Source of the DNA: Methylobacterium terrae
GTDB lineage: Bacteria > Pseudomonadota > Alphaproteobacteria > Rhizobiales > Beijerinckiaceae
Reading direction: 5' to 3'
Assembly: GCF_003173755.1 (NCBI RefSeq)
Contig: NZ_CP029553.1
Location: 2,244,501 to 2,308,500, forward strand
DNA length: 64,000 bases
Notes under the pieces: model-generated
Seen by the model: the letters and a program-made list of their open reading frames with translations, nothing else
What the model was told of the DNA's origin: nothing
The model's database searches: none
In this document: positions 1 to 8,706 of the stretch, piece after piece
Numbering within the stretch: position 1 is the stretch's first letter
Layout of the letters: every line of letters starts with the position of its first letter
Program-made: the position numbers and the translations under genes

Positions 1-251
1 TCGAGGGCGTCGAGGGCGGCCTGCGCCTCCTCGATCTTGGCGCTCAGGGCCTCGAGCACCTGGCGGCCCTCGCCGGTGAAGCTGCGCACCGCCTCGCCGG
101 CGCTGGCGAGCGCGTGGCCGGACGCCGCGACCGCCCGGCCGTACTCCGCCTGGGCGCGGTCGAGGCGCTTGAGCTTCAGGTAGAGCGGCAGCACGCAGGC
201 ATTGGTGCCGACCAGGGCGGCGAGCAGCACTCCGTCAACCAGCGACACCAT
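1..251 (-). CDS. DUF6468 flagellar-cluster membrane protein (partial)
   Basis: The reading frame starts at ATG 251 and runs off the left edge after about 83 codons, so only the N-terminal part is visible. It opens with a hydrophobic segment (roughly residues 4-22) ending in LYLKLKRLDR, followed by a predicted helical region rich in Ala, Glu and Gln. This matches the small single-pass DUF6468 proteins encoded right after fliM in alphaproteobacterial flagellar operons. The start overlaps the 3' end of fliM by 17 nt, which indicates translational coupling within one operon. The molecular role of the family is unknown. The family name comes from recall and context; being a real gene is more certain than the name. 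Confidence 0.75.
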   Translation of the reverse strand, partial: MVSLVDGVLLAALVGTNACVLPLYLKLKRLDRAQAEYGRAVAASGHALASAGEAVRSFTGEGRQVLEALSAKIEEAQAALDAL

Positions 252-1170
252 GCTCCGTCCCTTCCTTGTCCTGGATGGCCTCGTCGATCCGCAGGACGTA
301 GGCGCCCTGCGACTGCCCGGCACGGCACCAGAACAGCGGCTTGTCGTTGCCCTCGAGCTTGATCGGCGTCGCCGGCGTGGCGTCGAGGGGGATCACCTGG
401 CCGACCGTGAGGCCGGCGATCTCGCCCAGCGTCAGGTGGCGCTCCTCGAGCACCGCGCGCAGGTGCACCGTGGTCTTCTGCACCTCGGCGGCGATCTGGC
501 TCATCCAGCGCGGGTCGCGCCGGGCGCTGGTCTCGCCGGTCAGCACCTTGGCGAGGCTCGGCCGCAGCGGGTTGAGCACCGATTGCGGGATGACGATGAA
601 CATCTCGCCGCCGCGGTTGAGCGCCTGGAGCAGGAACTTGGCCTGAATCGCCTTGTTGCTGCGCCGGCCGATCACCGCGAACTCCATCCGGGTCTCGGTG
701 CGCTCGAGGGTGAAGGCCGTCCTCGAGACGAGGCCGAACGAGGCTTCGAGCGCCCGGCCGACCTGCTCGAGGACCATCTGGGCGATGCGCAGCTCCATCG
801 CCGAGAAGGCGCGCTCGTCGTCGACCGGCTGCTCCGAGCCGTCGCCGCCGAACAGCACCTCGACCATGGTGAAGATGAAGTCGCGGTCGAGGCCGACCAG
901 GACGTGGCCGTCCCAGGCCGGGGCCTGGAAGATGCCCACCACCGCGTTCGCGTCGTAGGCGTCGAGGAACTCGCCGAAGCGCCCGCTCTCGACGCCGCTC
1001 AGCGAGTAGAGGACCGACGAGGCGGCGAGGTGCTTGAGGCCGTCGCCGCAGGCCGTGGCGAGCCGGTCGAAGATGAGCTGCAGCATCGGCAGCCGGTCCA
1101 GGGAGAGGCCGGCGGCCTCCTGGATGCGGGCGCGGATGTCGGCGGGGCTCGTGAGGATCGTCGGTTCCAT
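235..1170 (-). CDS. fliM: Flagellar motor switch protein FliM
   Basis: A 311-residue protein of the usual FliM length. FliM forms the C ring with FliG and FliN and binds phosphorylated CheY to set rotation direction. The middle region (about 40-220) has the CheC-like pattern with conserved Gly/Asp loops such as LFGGDGS. The C-terminal part (about 235-300) is the SpoA/FliN-like domain, with LTLGEIAGLTVGQVIPLD. The N-terminal CheY-binding LSQ(D/E)EIDALL motif of enteric FliM is not evident, which is common in divergent alphaproteobacterial FliM. It lies 71 nt downstream of motA and overlaps the next gene, so all three are probably cotranscribed. Confidence 0.93.
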   Translation of the reverse strand: MEPTILTSPADIRARIQEAAGLSLDRLPMLQLIFDRLATACGDGLKHLAASSVLYSLSGVESGRFGEFLDAYDANAVVGIFQAPAWDGHVLVGLDRDFIFTMVEVLFGGDGSEQPVDDERAFSAMELRIAQMVLEQVGRALEASFGLVSRTAFTLERTETRMEFAVIGRRSNKAIQAKFLLQALNRGGEMFIVIPQSVLNPLRPSLAKVLTGETSARRDPRWMSQIAAEVQKTTVHLRAVLEERHLTLGEIAGLTVGQVIPLDATPATPIKLEGNDKPLFWCRAGQSQGAYVLRIDEAIQDKEGTEHGVAG

Positions 1171-1241
1171 CGTCTCGGATGCCAGGCCCTCAGGCCGCCT
1201 CGCGGGTGGTCGTGGTCATGCCGCTTCGCGGTTCGTCGCGG

Positions 1242-2114
1242 TCAGGCCGCCGCGCTGGCTTGGGCGCCCGGCACGGTGGCGGCCTCGACCTCGTCGATGG
1301 TCGGGCGGTCGGCGGCGGCGATGCCCTTGCGGCCGTGCTCGATCGCGACCTGCGGCAGGGCGCCGTTCATGTAGGCGATCAGGCTCTGCTTCACGATGGT
1401 GTAGACCGAGCACTGCTTCTCGCGCACCCCCTTCACCTTGATGGCGAGCGGCGCCAGCACGCCGTAGGAGGCGAACACCCCGAAGAAGGTGCCGACGAGC
1501 GCCGCGCCGATGAGGCCGCCGAGGATCTGCGGCGACTGGTCGAGCGCGCCCATCGCCTTCACGATGCCGAGCACCGCCGCGACGATCCCGAGCGCCGGCA
1601 GCGCCTCCGCCACCGTGTTGATCGCCGCGTAGGGCTTCAAGGCGTACTTCTTGTGCGTGCCGATCTCCTCCTCCATCAGCGCCTCGATCTCGTGCGAGCG
1701 GGCGCCGCCGATCAGGATCAGCCGGCAATAGTCGCAGATGAACAGGACCAGGCCCTGGTCCTTGGTCACGGTCGGGTAGTTCTTGAAGATCTCGGAATTC
1801 GCGGGATCGTCGAAATGGGTCTCGACCTCGTTGCGCGGCTTGGTCTTGATCTCGCGCAGGAGGGCGTGGAGCAGGCCGAGCAGCGACAGGAAGTCCTGCC
1901 GCTTCGGGCCCTTGCCGCTGAACGCCTCCATGGTCGCCTTGCCGGAATCGACCACGGTCTTCATCGGGTTGGCGATCACGAAGGTGCCGGCCGCCATGCC
2001 GCCGATGATGACGAACTCCCAGGGCTGCCAGATCACGATCAGGTGGCCGCCCATGGCCACGAAGCCGCCGAGCATGCAGCCGATGGCGATGACCAGGCCG
2101 ACGATGATCCCCAT
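1242..2114 (-). CDS. motA: Flagellar motor stator protein MotA
   Basis: MotA is the proton-channel subunit of the stator and works with MotB in the inner membrane. The 290-residue product has four membrane segments (about 2-20, 32-50, 170-188 and 200-222) and a large cytoplasmic loop. Pro173 and Pro222, important for torque in the E. coli protein, are at exactly those positions here, in ALPALG and APLAIKV. ATG at 2114 is preferred over a TTG three codons upstream because family members begin MGII and the TTG sits only 2 nt from the GGAG. motB is not in the window. It is probably first in the operon with fliM and the DUF6468 gene. Confidence 0.95.
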   Translation of the reverse strand: MGIIVGLVIAIGCMLGGFVAMGGHLIVIWQPWEFVIIGGMAAGTFVIANPMKTVVDSGKATMEAFSGKGPKRQDFLSLLGLLHALLREIKTKPRNEVETHFDDPANSEIFKNYPTVTKDQGLVLFICDYCRLILIGGARSHEIEALMEEEIGTHKKYALKPYAAINTVAEALPALGIVAAVLGIVKAMGALDQSPQILGGLIGAALVGTFFGVFASYGVLAPLAIKVKGVREKQCSVYTIVKQSLIAYMNGALPQVAIEHGRKGIAAADRPTIDEVEAATVPGAQASAAA

Positions 2115-2335
2115 GTCCCGCAACGCTCCGTCTTGACGGGGGATTGCTCTAAGGCCGGTGGCTTGCGCGGGGCTTTTTCGGCAGGCCCCCCGGCGCGGGT
2201 CCCGCTCCGGGGCGGGGCCGGGTCCGGCCGCGGGTTGTCCCGGGTTCGGCCTGCGGGGATTCCGGTTGGTTCTTCCGCGGGTTGCCCCGGGGTTGTCCCG
2301 CTTGTCCCCAGGGCATTCGGGCGCCGGAGGGCGGC

Positions 2336-2345
2336 TTAATCGCTT
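2336..2345 (+). promoter_or_regulatory. Shared upstream box of flagellin gene 1
   Basis: The decamer TTAATCGCTT occurs here and again at 4630-4639, in both cases about 265-280 nt upstream of a flagellin start codon and followed by a similar (G)ATAAG/GTAAG. This positional conservation suggests a promoter element or regulator site common to both genes. It does not clearly match a sigma-28 or sigma-54 consensus. The rest of 2115-2335 is GC-rich with scattered TTGTCCCGG/TTGCCCCGG motifs and no gene. Confidence 0.4.
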
Positions 2346-2436
2346 GATAAGGCGAGGATTGCGATAGTCCCTCCTGTCGACGGGGCCAGAAACGGCCGCC
2401 GAGGCAGGCGCAGCGGATGAGCTTTTGCAAGCTCAA

Positions 2437-2599
2437 GACATGATGTCGAACCGCTGACCCCGGTGAGAAGCCGGATGTGTAGTAACGCGCAGACGGACAT
2501 GTGCTTTGCGGCTGCAGGCACAGGACCGTTCCTCTGCACCGGTGCGAGCCCGGAGACCATCGCACATTCCCGCCCACGCGCAAGACCGGAACGATCGCC
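2437..2599 (+). promoter_or_regulatory. Conserved 5' leader of flagellin gene 1
   Basis: The segment 2437-2480 aligns with 4746-4789 upstream of the second flagellin. Both contain GACATGAyGTCG, then a CCGCTGA block and a CCGGTG-GAG--CCGGA block that can fold into a small hairpin. The leader is about 160 nt long and the gene starts with GTG after a weak ribosome binding site. In Caulobacter, FlbT acts on the 5' UTR of flagellin mRNA, so a post-transcriptional control element is a reasonable inference. Confidence 0.45.
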
Positions 2600-4378
2600 G
2601 TGACCAGCCTGCTGACCAACAACGCCGCGATGACGGCCCTGACGACCCTCAAGTCGATCAACAGCCAGCTCGATACGACCAGCAACCGGGTCTCGACCGG
2701 CCAGCGCGTCTCGACCGCCTCCGACAACGCCGCCTACTGGTCGATCGCCACCACCGTGCGCACCGACAACGCCTCGCTCTCGGCGGTCAAGGACTCGCTC
2801 GGCCTCGGCTCCTCGGCCGTCGACACCGCCTATAACGGCCTCAACTCGATCATCACCGACCTCCAGAACATCCGCGGCAAGCTGCAGAGCGCGATGACCC
2901 CGGGCGTCGACCGCGCCAAGGTCCAGACCGAGATCGCCGCCATCCAGTCGAAGATGAAGGCCACCGCCGACTCGTCGAACTCGAGCGGCCAGAACTGGCT
3001 CTCGGTCGACTCGACCGCCACCAACACCAACTACCAGGCGACCCAGAAGGTCGTCGCCGGCTTCTCGCGCGGCTCGGACGGCACCATCACCTTCTCGATG
3101 GTCAACATCGACGTCAACTCGATCAAGCTCTACGACAAGAACGCCGGCTCCTCGGTGACGAAGCCCGCCACCGCGGCCCAGGTCGTCGGCTCGACCTCGC
3201 TCACCGGCACCGGCGCCTTCTCGCCCGGCGGCATCGCCGACTTCGCCACGCCGTCGGGCGGTCTGACCAAGCAGGTCAACTTCGTGATCGACCTCGGCGG
3301 CGGCGCCAGCGCGGCGATCCAGCTCGACAAGGACACCCTGAAGTCCACCGCCAAGGACCTGACCAAGGTCACCACCGACGAGATGCTGGCGGCGATCAAC
3401 AACCAGATCGCGGCCTCGGGCGCGGCCAAGCTCACCGGAAAGGTCACCGCCGGCCTCGACACCTCCGGCCGCCTGAACTTCACCACCGTCGGCACCGGCA
3501 CCGGCGCGACGCTCAAGATCGGCAACGCCAACACGACCGACACCACCAAGTTCGCCGCCTCCGACATCGGCTTCGGCACGACCTCGAACGCGCCGCTCCT
3601 GACCGCCGGCACGAACTACGCCGCGCTCGACATCTCGGGCGCCAACACCAAGGTGATCACCGTCAACGACGGCGGCGGCGTCAAGACCGTGACGCTGAAC
3701 GCGGCGGCCTACACGGGGGCTGGCTCGGCGGTGAGCTCGGGCGCCGCCACGCTGAGCGGCGCGGACGCCGTGACCCTGATCAACTCCCAGCTCAAGACGC
3801 TCGGCAGCACCGCCACCGCGAGCTTTGCGGGCGGCAAGATCAGCTTCACGACCACGGGCGCCGGCACCGGCGCGGCGGTGACGGTCGCCGGCACCGACGT
3901 GACCAGCTTCGGCTTCACCTCCGGCCAGACGATCACCGGCACCAACGCCTCCGCCGGCGCCGGCACGGCCGCGACCACCACCACCGCCAAGGGCATCCTC
4001 GACACCAACACCGGCACCTACAACGCCTCGTTCGGCGGCGGCGGGTACTCGGTGACGAACTTCAACATCGCGAACCTCGTCGGCTCGGACGGCGACGCCG
4101 ACGTGTCGAGCATCCTGACCATGGTCGACAAGGCGATCGCCAGCGTGACCGATGCCGGCACGAAGCTCGGCGCCAACAAGACGCAGATCGACGGGCAGAA
4201 GACCTTCGTCGACACGCTGATGAAGGCCAACGACCGCACCATCGGCATCCTGGTCGACGCCGACGTCGAGGAGGAGTCGACGAAGCTGAAGGCGCTGCAG
4301 ACCCAGCAGCAGCTGGCGGTCCAGGCGCTCTCGATCGCCAACTCGGCCAGCCAGAACGTCCTCTCGCTCTTCCGCTGA
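2600..4378 (+). CDS. Flagellin (first of tandem pair)
   Basis: The filament subunit is 592 residues, longer than the 270-400 residues usual for alphaproteobacterial flagellins. The N-terminal D0/D1 domain (about 1-150) begins VTSLLTNNAAMTALTTLKSI and contains the typical NRVSTGQRVSTASDNAAYWSIA. The C-terminal D1/D0 domain (about 500-592) ends ALSIANSASQNVLSLFR. The enlarged Thr/Ala/Gly-rich centre is probably the surface-exposed variable region. The start is GTG 2600, because the N-terminus from there matches flagellins and the second copy starts identically. The terminal domains are nearly identical to those of the gene at 4912 while the centres differ, which suggests gene conversion at the ends. 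Export is by the flagellar type III apparatus, so there is no signal peptide. Confidence 0.95.
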   Translation: MTSLLTNNAAMTALTTLKSINSQLDTTSNRVSTGQRVSTASDNAAYWSIATTVRTDNASLSAVKDSLGLGSSAVDTAYNGLNSIITDLQNIRGKLQSAMTPGVDRAKVQTEIAAIQSKMKATADSSNSSGQNWLSVDSTATNTNYQATQKVVAGFSRGSDGTITFSMVNIDVNSIKLYDKNAGSSVTKPATAAQVVGSTSLTGTGAFSPGGIADFATPSGGLTKQVNFVIDLGGGASAAIQLDKDTLKSTAKDLTKVTTDEMLAAINNQIAASGAAKLTGKVTAGLDTSGRLNFTTVGTGTGATLKIGNANTTDTTKFAASDIGFGTTSNAPLLTAGTNYAALDISGANTKVITVNDGGGVKTVTLNAAAYTGAGSAVSSGAATLSGADAVTLINSQLKTLGSTATASFAGGKISFTTTGAGTGAAVTVAGTDVTSFGFTSGQTITGTNASAGAGTAATTTTAKGILDTNTGTYNASFGGGGYSVTNFNIANLVGSDGDADVSSILTMVDKAIASVTDAGTKLGANKTQIDGQKTFVDTLMKANDRTIGILVDADVEEESTKLKALQTQQQLAVQALSIANSASQNVLSLFR

Positions 4379-4425
4379 GCGGGGGAGGGCGGTCCTCCCG
4401 GACCGCCTCTTGCATGGATCCACGA

Positions 4426-4460
4426 AGAAGGGCCGCGCTCGCTTCGAGCGCGGCCCTTCT
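4426..4460 (+). terminator. Rho-independent-type hairpin after flagellin 1
   Basis: A perfect 15-bp stem (4426-4440 with 4446-4460) encloses a GCTTC loop. It starts about 48 nt after the flagellin stop. A T-run after it is weak (TTCTCG), as is usual in very GC-rich genomes. Confidence 0.7.
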
Positions 4461-4629
4461 CGCATTCCGGGTGTCCGCACCGGGATCGTCCGGTGCGGAA
4501 AGAACATGGTTAATACATCTTCACCGGTTTCCGCAATCGTCGAAGATCGGCCGGTCGCCTGTGCGTCGGCGTCGCGGATGGTTCCTGGCCGGTGATCGTC
4601 GCGATCGGGACAATTGCGACCCGGTTTGG

Positions 4630-4790
4630 TTAATCGCTTTGTAAGCCTACTCGGTCATTATCGCCGCATCGAGAAGCGCTTCCGGCAACCCTGCGGCGGC
4701 GCTTCCGGGAACAGGCCAGCGGGTGGGTCTCCGGCGAGATCCACGGACATGACGTCGGTCCGCTGATCCGGTGCGAGTCCGGAGGTGTGA
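4630..4790 (+). promoter_or_regulatory. Upstream box and conserved leader of flagellin gene 2
   Basis: TTAATCGCTT at 4630-4639 repeats the box at 2336. The block 4746-4789 repeats the leader element at 2437-2480 (GACATGACGTCG, CCGCTGA, CCGGTG-GAG--CCGGA). Sequence between the blocks is not conserved, so the two blocks stand out as selected elements. The remainder of 4461-4911 holds no gene. Confidence 0.45.
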
Positions 4791-4911
4791 TGCGCGGCGG
4801 ATGGATCCCTCCCGGGTTCGTCCCGGCCCCTCGGGGGCCGCCAGGCCGCGCCGGTGCGAGCCCGCTGACCCGGGCTCTCCTCTCGTCCCTCCTTTTTCGG
4901 AAGACAGATCC

Positions 4912-6687
4912 GTGACCAGCCTGCTGACCAACAACGCCGCGATGACGGCCCTGACGACCCTCAAGTCGATCAACACCCAGCTCGACATGACGAGCAACCG
5001 GGTCTCGACCGGCCAGCGCGTCTCGGCCGCCTCCGACAACGCCGCCTACTGGTCGATCGCCACCACCGTGCGCACCGACAACGCCTCGCTCTCGGCGGTC
5101 AAGGACTCGCTCGGCCTCGGCTCCTCGGCCGTCGACACCGCCTATAACGGCCTCAACTCGATCATCACCGACCTCCAGAACATCCGCGCCAAGCTGCAGA
5201 GCGCGCTGACCCCGGGCGTCGACCGCGCCAAGGTCCAGACCGAGATCGCCGCCATCCAGTCGAAGATGAAGGCCACCGCCGACTCGTCGAACGCCAGCGG
5301 CCAGAACTGGCTCTCGGTCGATTCGAGCCCGGCCAACACCAACTACCAGGCGAACCAGAAGGTCGTCGCCGGCTTCTCGCGCGGCTCGGACGGCACCATC
5401 ACCTTCTCGATGGTCAACGTCGACGTCGCCTCGATCAAGCTCTACGACAAGAACGCCGGCACCACGGTGACGAAGCCCGCCACGGCGGCCCAGGTCGTCG
5501 GCTCGACCTCGCTCACCGGCACCGGCGCCTTCTCGGGCGGCACCGCCGACTTCGCCACCGCGACCGCCGGCAAGACCAACCAGGTCAACTTCGTGATCGA
5601 CCTCGGCGGCGGCGCCAGCGCGGCGATCCAGCTCGACAAGGACACCCTGAAGTCCACCGCCAAGGACCTGACCAAGGTCACCACCGACGAGATGCTGGCG
5701 GCGATCAACAACCAGATCGCGGCCTCGGGTACGGCCAAGCTCGGCGGCAAGGTCACCGCCGGTCTCGACAATGCCGGCCGCCTGACCTTCGCCACCGTCG
5801 GCACCGGCACCGGCGCCACGCTCAAGATCGGCAACGCCAACCCGACCGACTCGACCAAGTTCGCCGCCGCCGACATCGGTTTCGGCGCGACCACGAACGC
5901 GCCGGTGCTCACCGCCGGCACGGCCTACGCGGCCCTCAACATCTCGGGCGCCAACACCAAGGTCCTGACCGTCGACGACGGCACCGGCAGCCCGGTCACC
6001 ACCGTGACCCTGAACGCCGCCGCCTACACCAACGCCGGCTCGGCGGTGAGCTCGGGCGCCGCCACGCTGAGCGGCGCGGACGCCGTGACCCTGATCAACA
6101 TCCAGCTCAAGGCCGCCGGCAGCACCGCCACCGCGAGCCTCACGGGCGGCAAGCTGGTGCTGACGAACACGGGGGCGGGCAGCAACGCCTCAGTGACGGC
6201 GAACGGCGCGGACGTGACCAGCTTCGGCTTCACCGCCAACCAGACGATCACCGGCACTAACGCCGCGGCCGGCGCCGGCACCGCCTCGACGACCACCACT
6301 GGCAAGGGCATCCTCGACACCACCTCCGGCACCTACACGGCGATCTCGGGCTCCTACTCGGTGGCGAACTTCAACATCGCGACGCTCGTCGGCTCGGCCG
6401 GCGACGCCGATGTGGCGAGCATCCTCAACATGGTCGACAAGGCGATCGCCAGCGTGACCGATGCCGGCACGAAGCTCGGCGCCAACAAGACGCAGATCGA
6501 CGGGCAGAAGACCTTCGTCGACACGCTGATGAAGGCCAACGACCGCACCATCGGCATCCTGGTCGACGCCGATGTCGAGGAGGAGTCGACGAAGCTGAAG
6601 GCGCTGCAGACCCAGCAGCAGCTGGCGGTCCAGGCGCTCTCGATCGCCAACTCGGCCAGCCAGAACGTCCTCTCGCTCTTCCGCTAA
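4912..6687 (+). CDS. Flagellin (second of tandem pair)
   Basis: A 591-residue flagellin paralogous to the gene at 2600. The N-terminal ~190 and C-terminal ~90 residues are almost the same; the central Thr/Gly/Ala-rich region differs by many substitutions and small indels. The GTG start at 4912 follows CGGAAGACAGATCC, a weak ribosome binding site. It has its own leader and its own terminator, so the two genes are separate transcription units. Two similar flagellins may both be incorporated into one filament or be expressed at different times; the sequence does not decide this. Confidence 0.95.
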   Translation: MTSLLTNNAAMTALTTLKSINTQLDMTSNRVSTGQRVSAASDNAAYWSIATTVRTDNASLSAVKDSLGLGSSAVDTAYNGLNSIITDLQNIRAKLQSALTPGVDRAKVQTEIAAIQSKMKATADSSNASGQNWLSVDSSPANTNYQANQKVVAGFSRGSDGTITFSMVNVDVASIKLYDKNAGTTVTKPATAAQVVGSTSLTGTGAFSGGTADFATATAGKTNQVNFVIDLGGGASAAIQLDKDTLKSTAKDLTKVTTDEMLAAINNQIAASGTAKLGGKVTAGLDNAGRLTFATVGTGTGATLKIGNANPTDSTKFAAADIGFGATTNAPVLTAGTAYAALNISGANTKVLTVDDGTGSPVTTVTLNAAAYTNAGSAVSSGAATLSGADAVTLINIQLKAAGSTATASLTGGKLVLTNTGAGSNASVTANGADVTSFGFTANQTITGTNAAAGAGTASTTTTGKGILDTTSGTYTAISGSYSVANFNIATLVGSAGDADVASILNMVDKAIASVTDAGTKLGANKTQIDGQKTFVDTLMKANDRTIGILVDADVEEESTKLKALQTQQQLAVQALSIANSASQNVLSLFR

Positions 6688-6731
6688 GACGATCGACCGC
6701 CGCCGCCCCGGCGGCGGTCGCGCCGACGCGA

Positions 6732-6765
6732 GAAAGCCCCGGGCGGTGGACCGCCCGGGGCTTTC
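6732..6765. terminator. Bidirectional terminator between flagellin 2 and ftcR
   Basis: A 15-bp perfect stem (6732-6746 with 6751-6765) has a TGGA loop and is followed by TTTCG on the plus strand. It has a short T-rich flank on the minus strand as well. It lies between the convergent flagellin and ftcR genes, so it can serve both. Confidence 0.75.
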
Positions 6766-6793
6766 TTTCGTCTCGACCGGTCGGGGCGGGAAC

Positions 6794-7477
6794 TCAGCCG
6801 ACGAAGGTGTAGCCGGCCAGGCGCTTGGCCTCGATCGGGTCGTAGCCGAGGCGCATCCGCAGCTTCTTGCGCAGCTTGCTGATGTGGCCCTCGACCACGC
6901 TCTCGTCGACCGCCGTGTCGAGGTCGCCGTAGACCGCCTTGAAGATCTGGCCCTTGGTCACCGGCCGGCCGCGGTTGCGGGCAAGGTAGTCCAGGATGTC
7001 GCGCTCGCGCCGGGGCAGGAGCAGGCTCTGGCCGTCGATCTCGGGGTCGCGCCCGTCGGCGTGGACGGTGAGGCGCCCGCTGCGGTCGGGCGTGCTCGCG
7101 GGCTTGACCTCGCTGCGGTTGGTCCGGCGGCGGATCGCACCGGCCCGGGCGATGATCTCCCGCACGTGGACCGGCTTGCGCACCACGTCGTCGATGCCGG
7201 CGGTGAACAGGGCGAGGGTCTGCTCGAGGGAGCGGGTCTCGTTGAGGGCGATGATCGGCGCGCCCGACAGGCTGCGCAGCAGCCCGGTGAAGGCGGTGCG
7301 GTCGGCGCAGTCGCCGATCACGAAGCCCTGGATCGCCGCGAGATCCTGGGCCGGCGTCGTGTCGATCCAGGTCTGGACGTCCCGCACGTCCAGCCCCCGG
7401 GCCGCCACGCCTTCCGAATCGAAGCCCTCAACGTACTGAGCGGCCACGCTTTCCCGCTCGTCGACGACGATGTACAC
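6794..7477 (-). CDS. ftcR: Flagellar transcriptional regulator FtcR
   Basis: An OmpR/CtrA-type response regulator of 227 residues, matching FtcR of Brucella, the regulator of flagellar genes in several Hyphomicrobiales. The receiver domain (about 1-115) begins VYIVVDERES, with a candidate phospho-acceptor Asp near residue 56 and the conserved Lys at about 101 (RKP). The winged-helix DNA-binding domain (about 130-225) contains LPRRERDILDYLARNRGRPVTK. The GTG at 7477 is chosen because FtcR proteins begin (M/V)YIVVD and a GGGGG sequence lies just upstream; a longer frame from 7621 is unlikely to be used. It is encoded next to the flagellins it probably helps control. A CtrA-type box lies about 200 nt upstream. 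Confidence 0.9.
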   Translation of the reverse strand: MYIVVDERESVAAQYVEGFDSEGVAARGLDVRDVQTWIDTTPAQDLAAIQGFVIGDCADRTAFTGLLRSLSGAPIIALNETRSLEQTLALFTAGIDDVVRKPVHVREIIARAGAIRRRTNRSEVKPASTPDRSGRLTVHADGRDPEIDGQSLLLPRRERDILDYLARNRGRPVTKGQIFKAVYGDLDTAVDESVVEGHISKLRKKLRMRLGYDPIEAKRLAGYTFVG

Positions 7478-7675
7478 GCCAGCCCCCAAAGATTCTTGCA
7501 GAGATTTTTGGACGAGTTTCTTGGTTCCGCCGCCGGTCACGGCAGCGGGTCTGCTTATTTTCTGTATTTCAGAGAGGTGCCGGGACTTCGCGGTGGACTC
7601 GCGACATCTTTCGGCGCGCACGGTGAGGTGCGAGGTGGTGAACGATTTGTTAAAACGACTTTCGCGCCGAAATGG

Positions 7676-7691
7676 TTAATTTTTCGTTAAC
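7676..7691 (-). promoter_or_regulatory. CtrA-type binding site upstream of ftcR
   Basis: The sequence is TTAA, seven bases, then TTAAC, a perfect match to the CtrA consensus TTAA-N7-TTAAC known from Caulobacter and relatives. A further TTAA half-site lies at about 7650. It is about 200 nt upstream of the ftcR start. It fits CtrA sitting at the top of the flagellar hierarchy. The rest of 7478-7919 holds no recognisable gene. Confidence 0.55.
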
Positions 7692-7919
7692 CGTGAGCCA
7701 AAGCTGTCCGTTTGCGGACACAGCCTGTGGCGCAGCGGCAACGCGTGAACCGCGAAACGCCGTTAGATCAATGGTTTGGCGGAACCGATCGCGGGCGATC
7801 GATCTGTTGCGGCCGAGCGACAGGTCGGCGCGCGCCGACGGCCTCCGCGCAACTGCATCTTCAAATTGTGTTCGCTCGAAAATGCACGCAAAAGCGCGGT
7901 CCCGCCGCGAGGCGCCGCC

Positions 7920-8627
7920 CTACCCGTCGAGCTCCGGGTAGCGCCGGAAGATCCCGTCCTCGTCGAAGGGGATGCGCCGCTCGCTCGCCAGGTAGGCGTT
8001 GATGCGCGGCCGGGCCGCCACGAGGCGATGCAGGGCGACGACCTTCGGGGTGGCGGCGAGCGCCCGCTCGGTCGCGAGCGGAAAGGCGTAGGCCAGGCCC
8101 TCGACGAGCTGGAACAGCGAGAGGTCGGCGTAGCTGAGGCGGTCGCCGACGAGGTGGCGCGGACCGGCAGGGTTCGTCGCCAGCACCCGTTCGAGCCAGC
8201 CGAGGAATTTCGGGATCCGGTTCTCGCGAAAATCCCGCGCCCGGCGGGCCGCCTCGGGCCTCTGCTCCTCGTAGTAGAGGCCGGAGGCGATCGGGTGGTG
8301 GCTGTCATGGGCCTCGGCCACCGCGTCCGCGATGGTGAGCTGGATCTGGTGGGTCCAGATCCGGTCGGCCTCGCTCTCGGCCACGAGGCCGAGGCGCGGC
8401 CCGAGATGGAGCAGGATCGCCGCGGTCTGGCCGATCACCAGGTCGCCGTCGCGCAGGTAGGGCGGCGCGAAGGGCGGGTGGGGCGGCCGGTCGAGGCCCG
8501 CCATCATTCCGTCGATGCCGTCCTCCCGGGCGACGTCGACGTAGTCGGCCCCGGCCTCCTCGAGGGCGAGGCGGACGAACTCGCCCCGTCCCTGGATCGC
8601 CGGCCAGTAATGGAGCTCGTAGGCCAT
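7920..8627 (-). CDS. Glutathione S-transferase family protein
   Basis: A 235-residue cytosolic protein of the GST superfamily that conjugates or reduces substrates with glutathione. The N-terminal thioredoxin-like domain (about 1-78) begins MAYELHYWPAIQGRGEFVRL, the arrangement of sigma/alpha-like GSTs with a catalytic Tyr near position 7. The glutathione-site Q-T/S-x-A motif is seen as GQTAAILLHL. The all-helical C-terminal domain (about 90-220) has LSYADLSLFQLVEGL with the N-capping motif. The substrate is unknown. It is transcribed in the same direction as the YidB-like gene 79 nt upstream. Confidence 0.88.
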   Translation of the reverse strand: MAYELHYWPAIQGRGEFVRLALEEAGADYVDVAREDGIDGMMAGLDRPPHPPFAPPYLRDGDLVIGQTAAILLHLGPRLGLVAESEADRIWTHQIQLTIADAVAEAHDSHHPIASGLYYEEQRPEAARRARDFRENRIPKFLGWLERVLATNPAGPRHLVGDRLSYADLSLFQLVEGLAYAFPLATERALAATPKVVALHRLVAARPRINAYLASERRIPFDEDGIFRRYPELDG

Positions 8628-8706
8628 CGGCGCGAAACCCCTGCTCGCGAAAGTCCTGCTCGCGACGCCGTCGCCCGGAAGAGAGGTCCGGGCGCCGGCG
8701 AAAGGC

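Noticed and set aside
202..1374. Long plus-strand open frame (390 codons) across fliM
   Set aside because: It is antisense to fliM with Arg/Asp/Leu-biased, low-complexity product; the high GC content leaves several frames open. FliM on the minus strand explains the region.
7478..7621. N-terminal extension of FtcR
   Set aside because: The 48 added residues have no receiver-domain similarity and the GTG at 7477 has a suitable upstream G-run.
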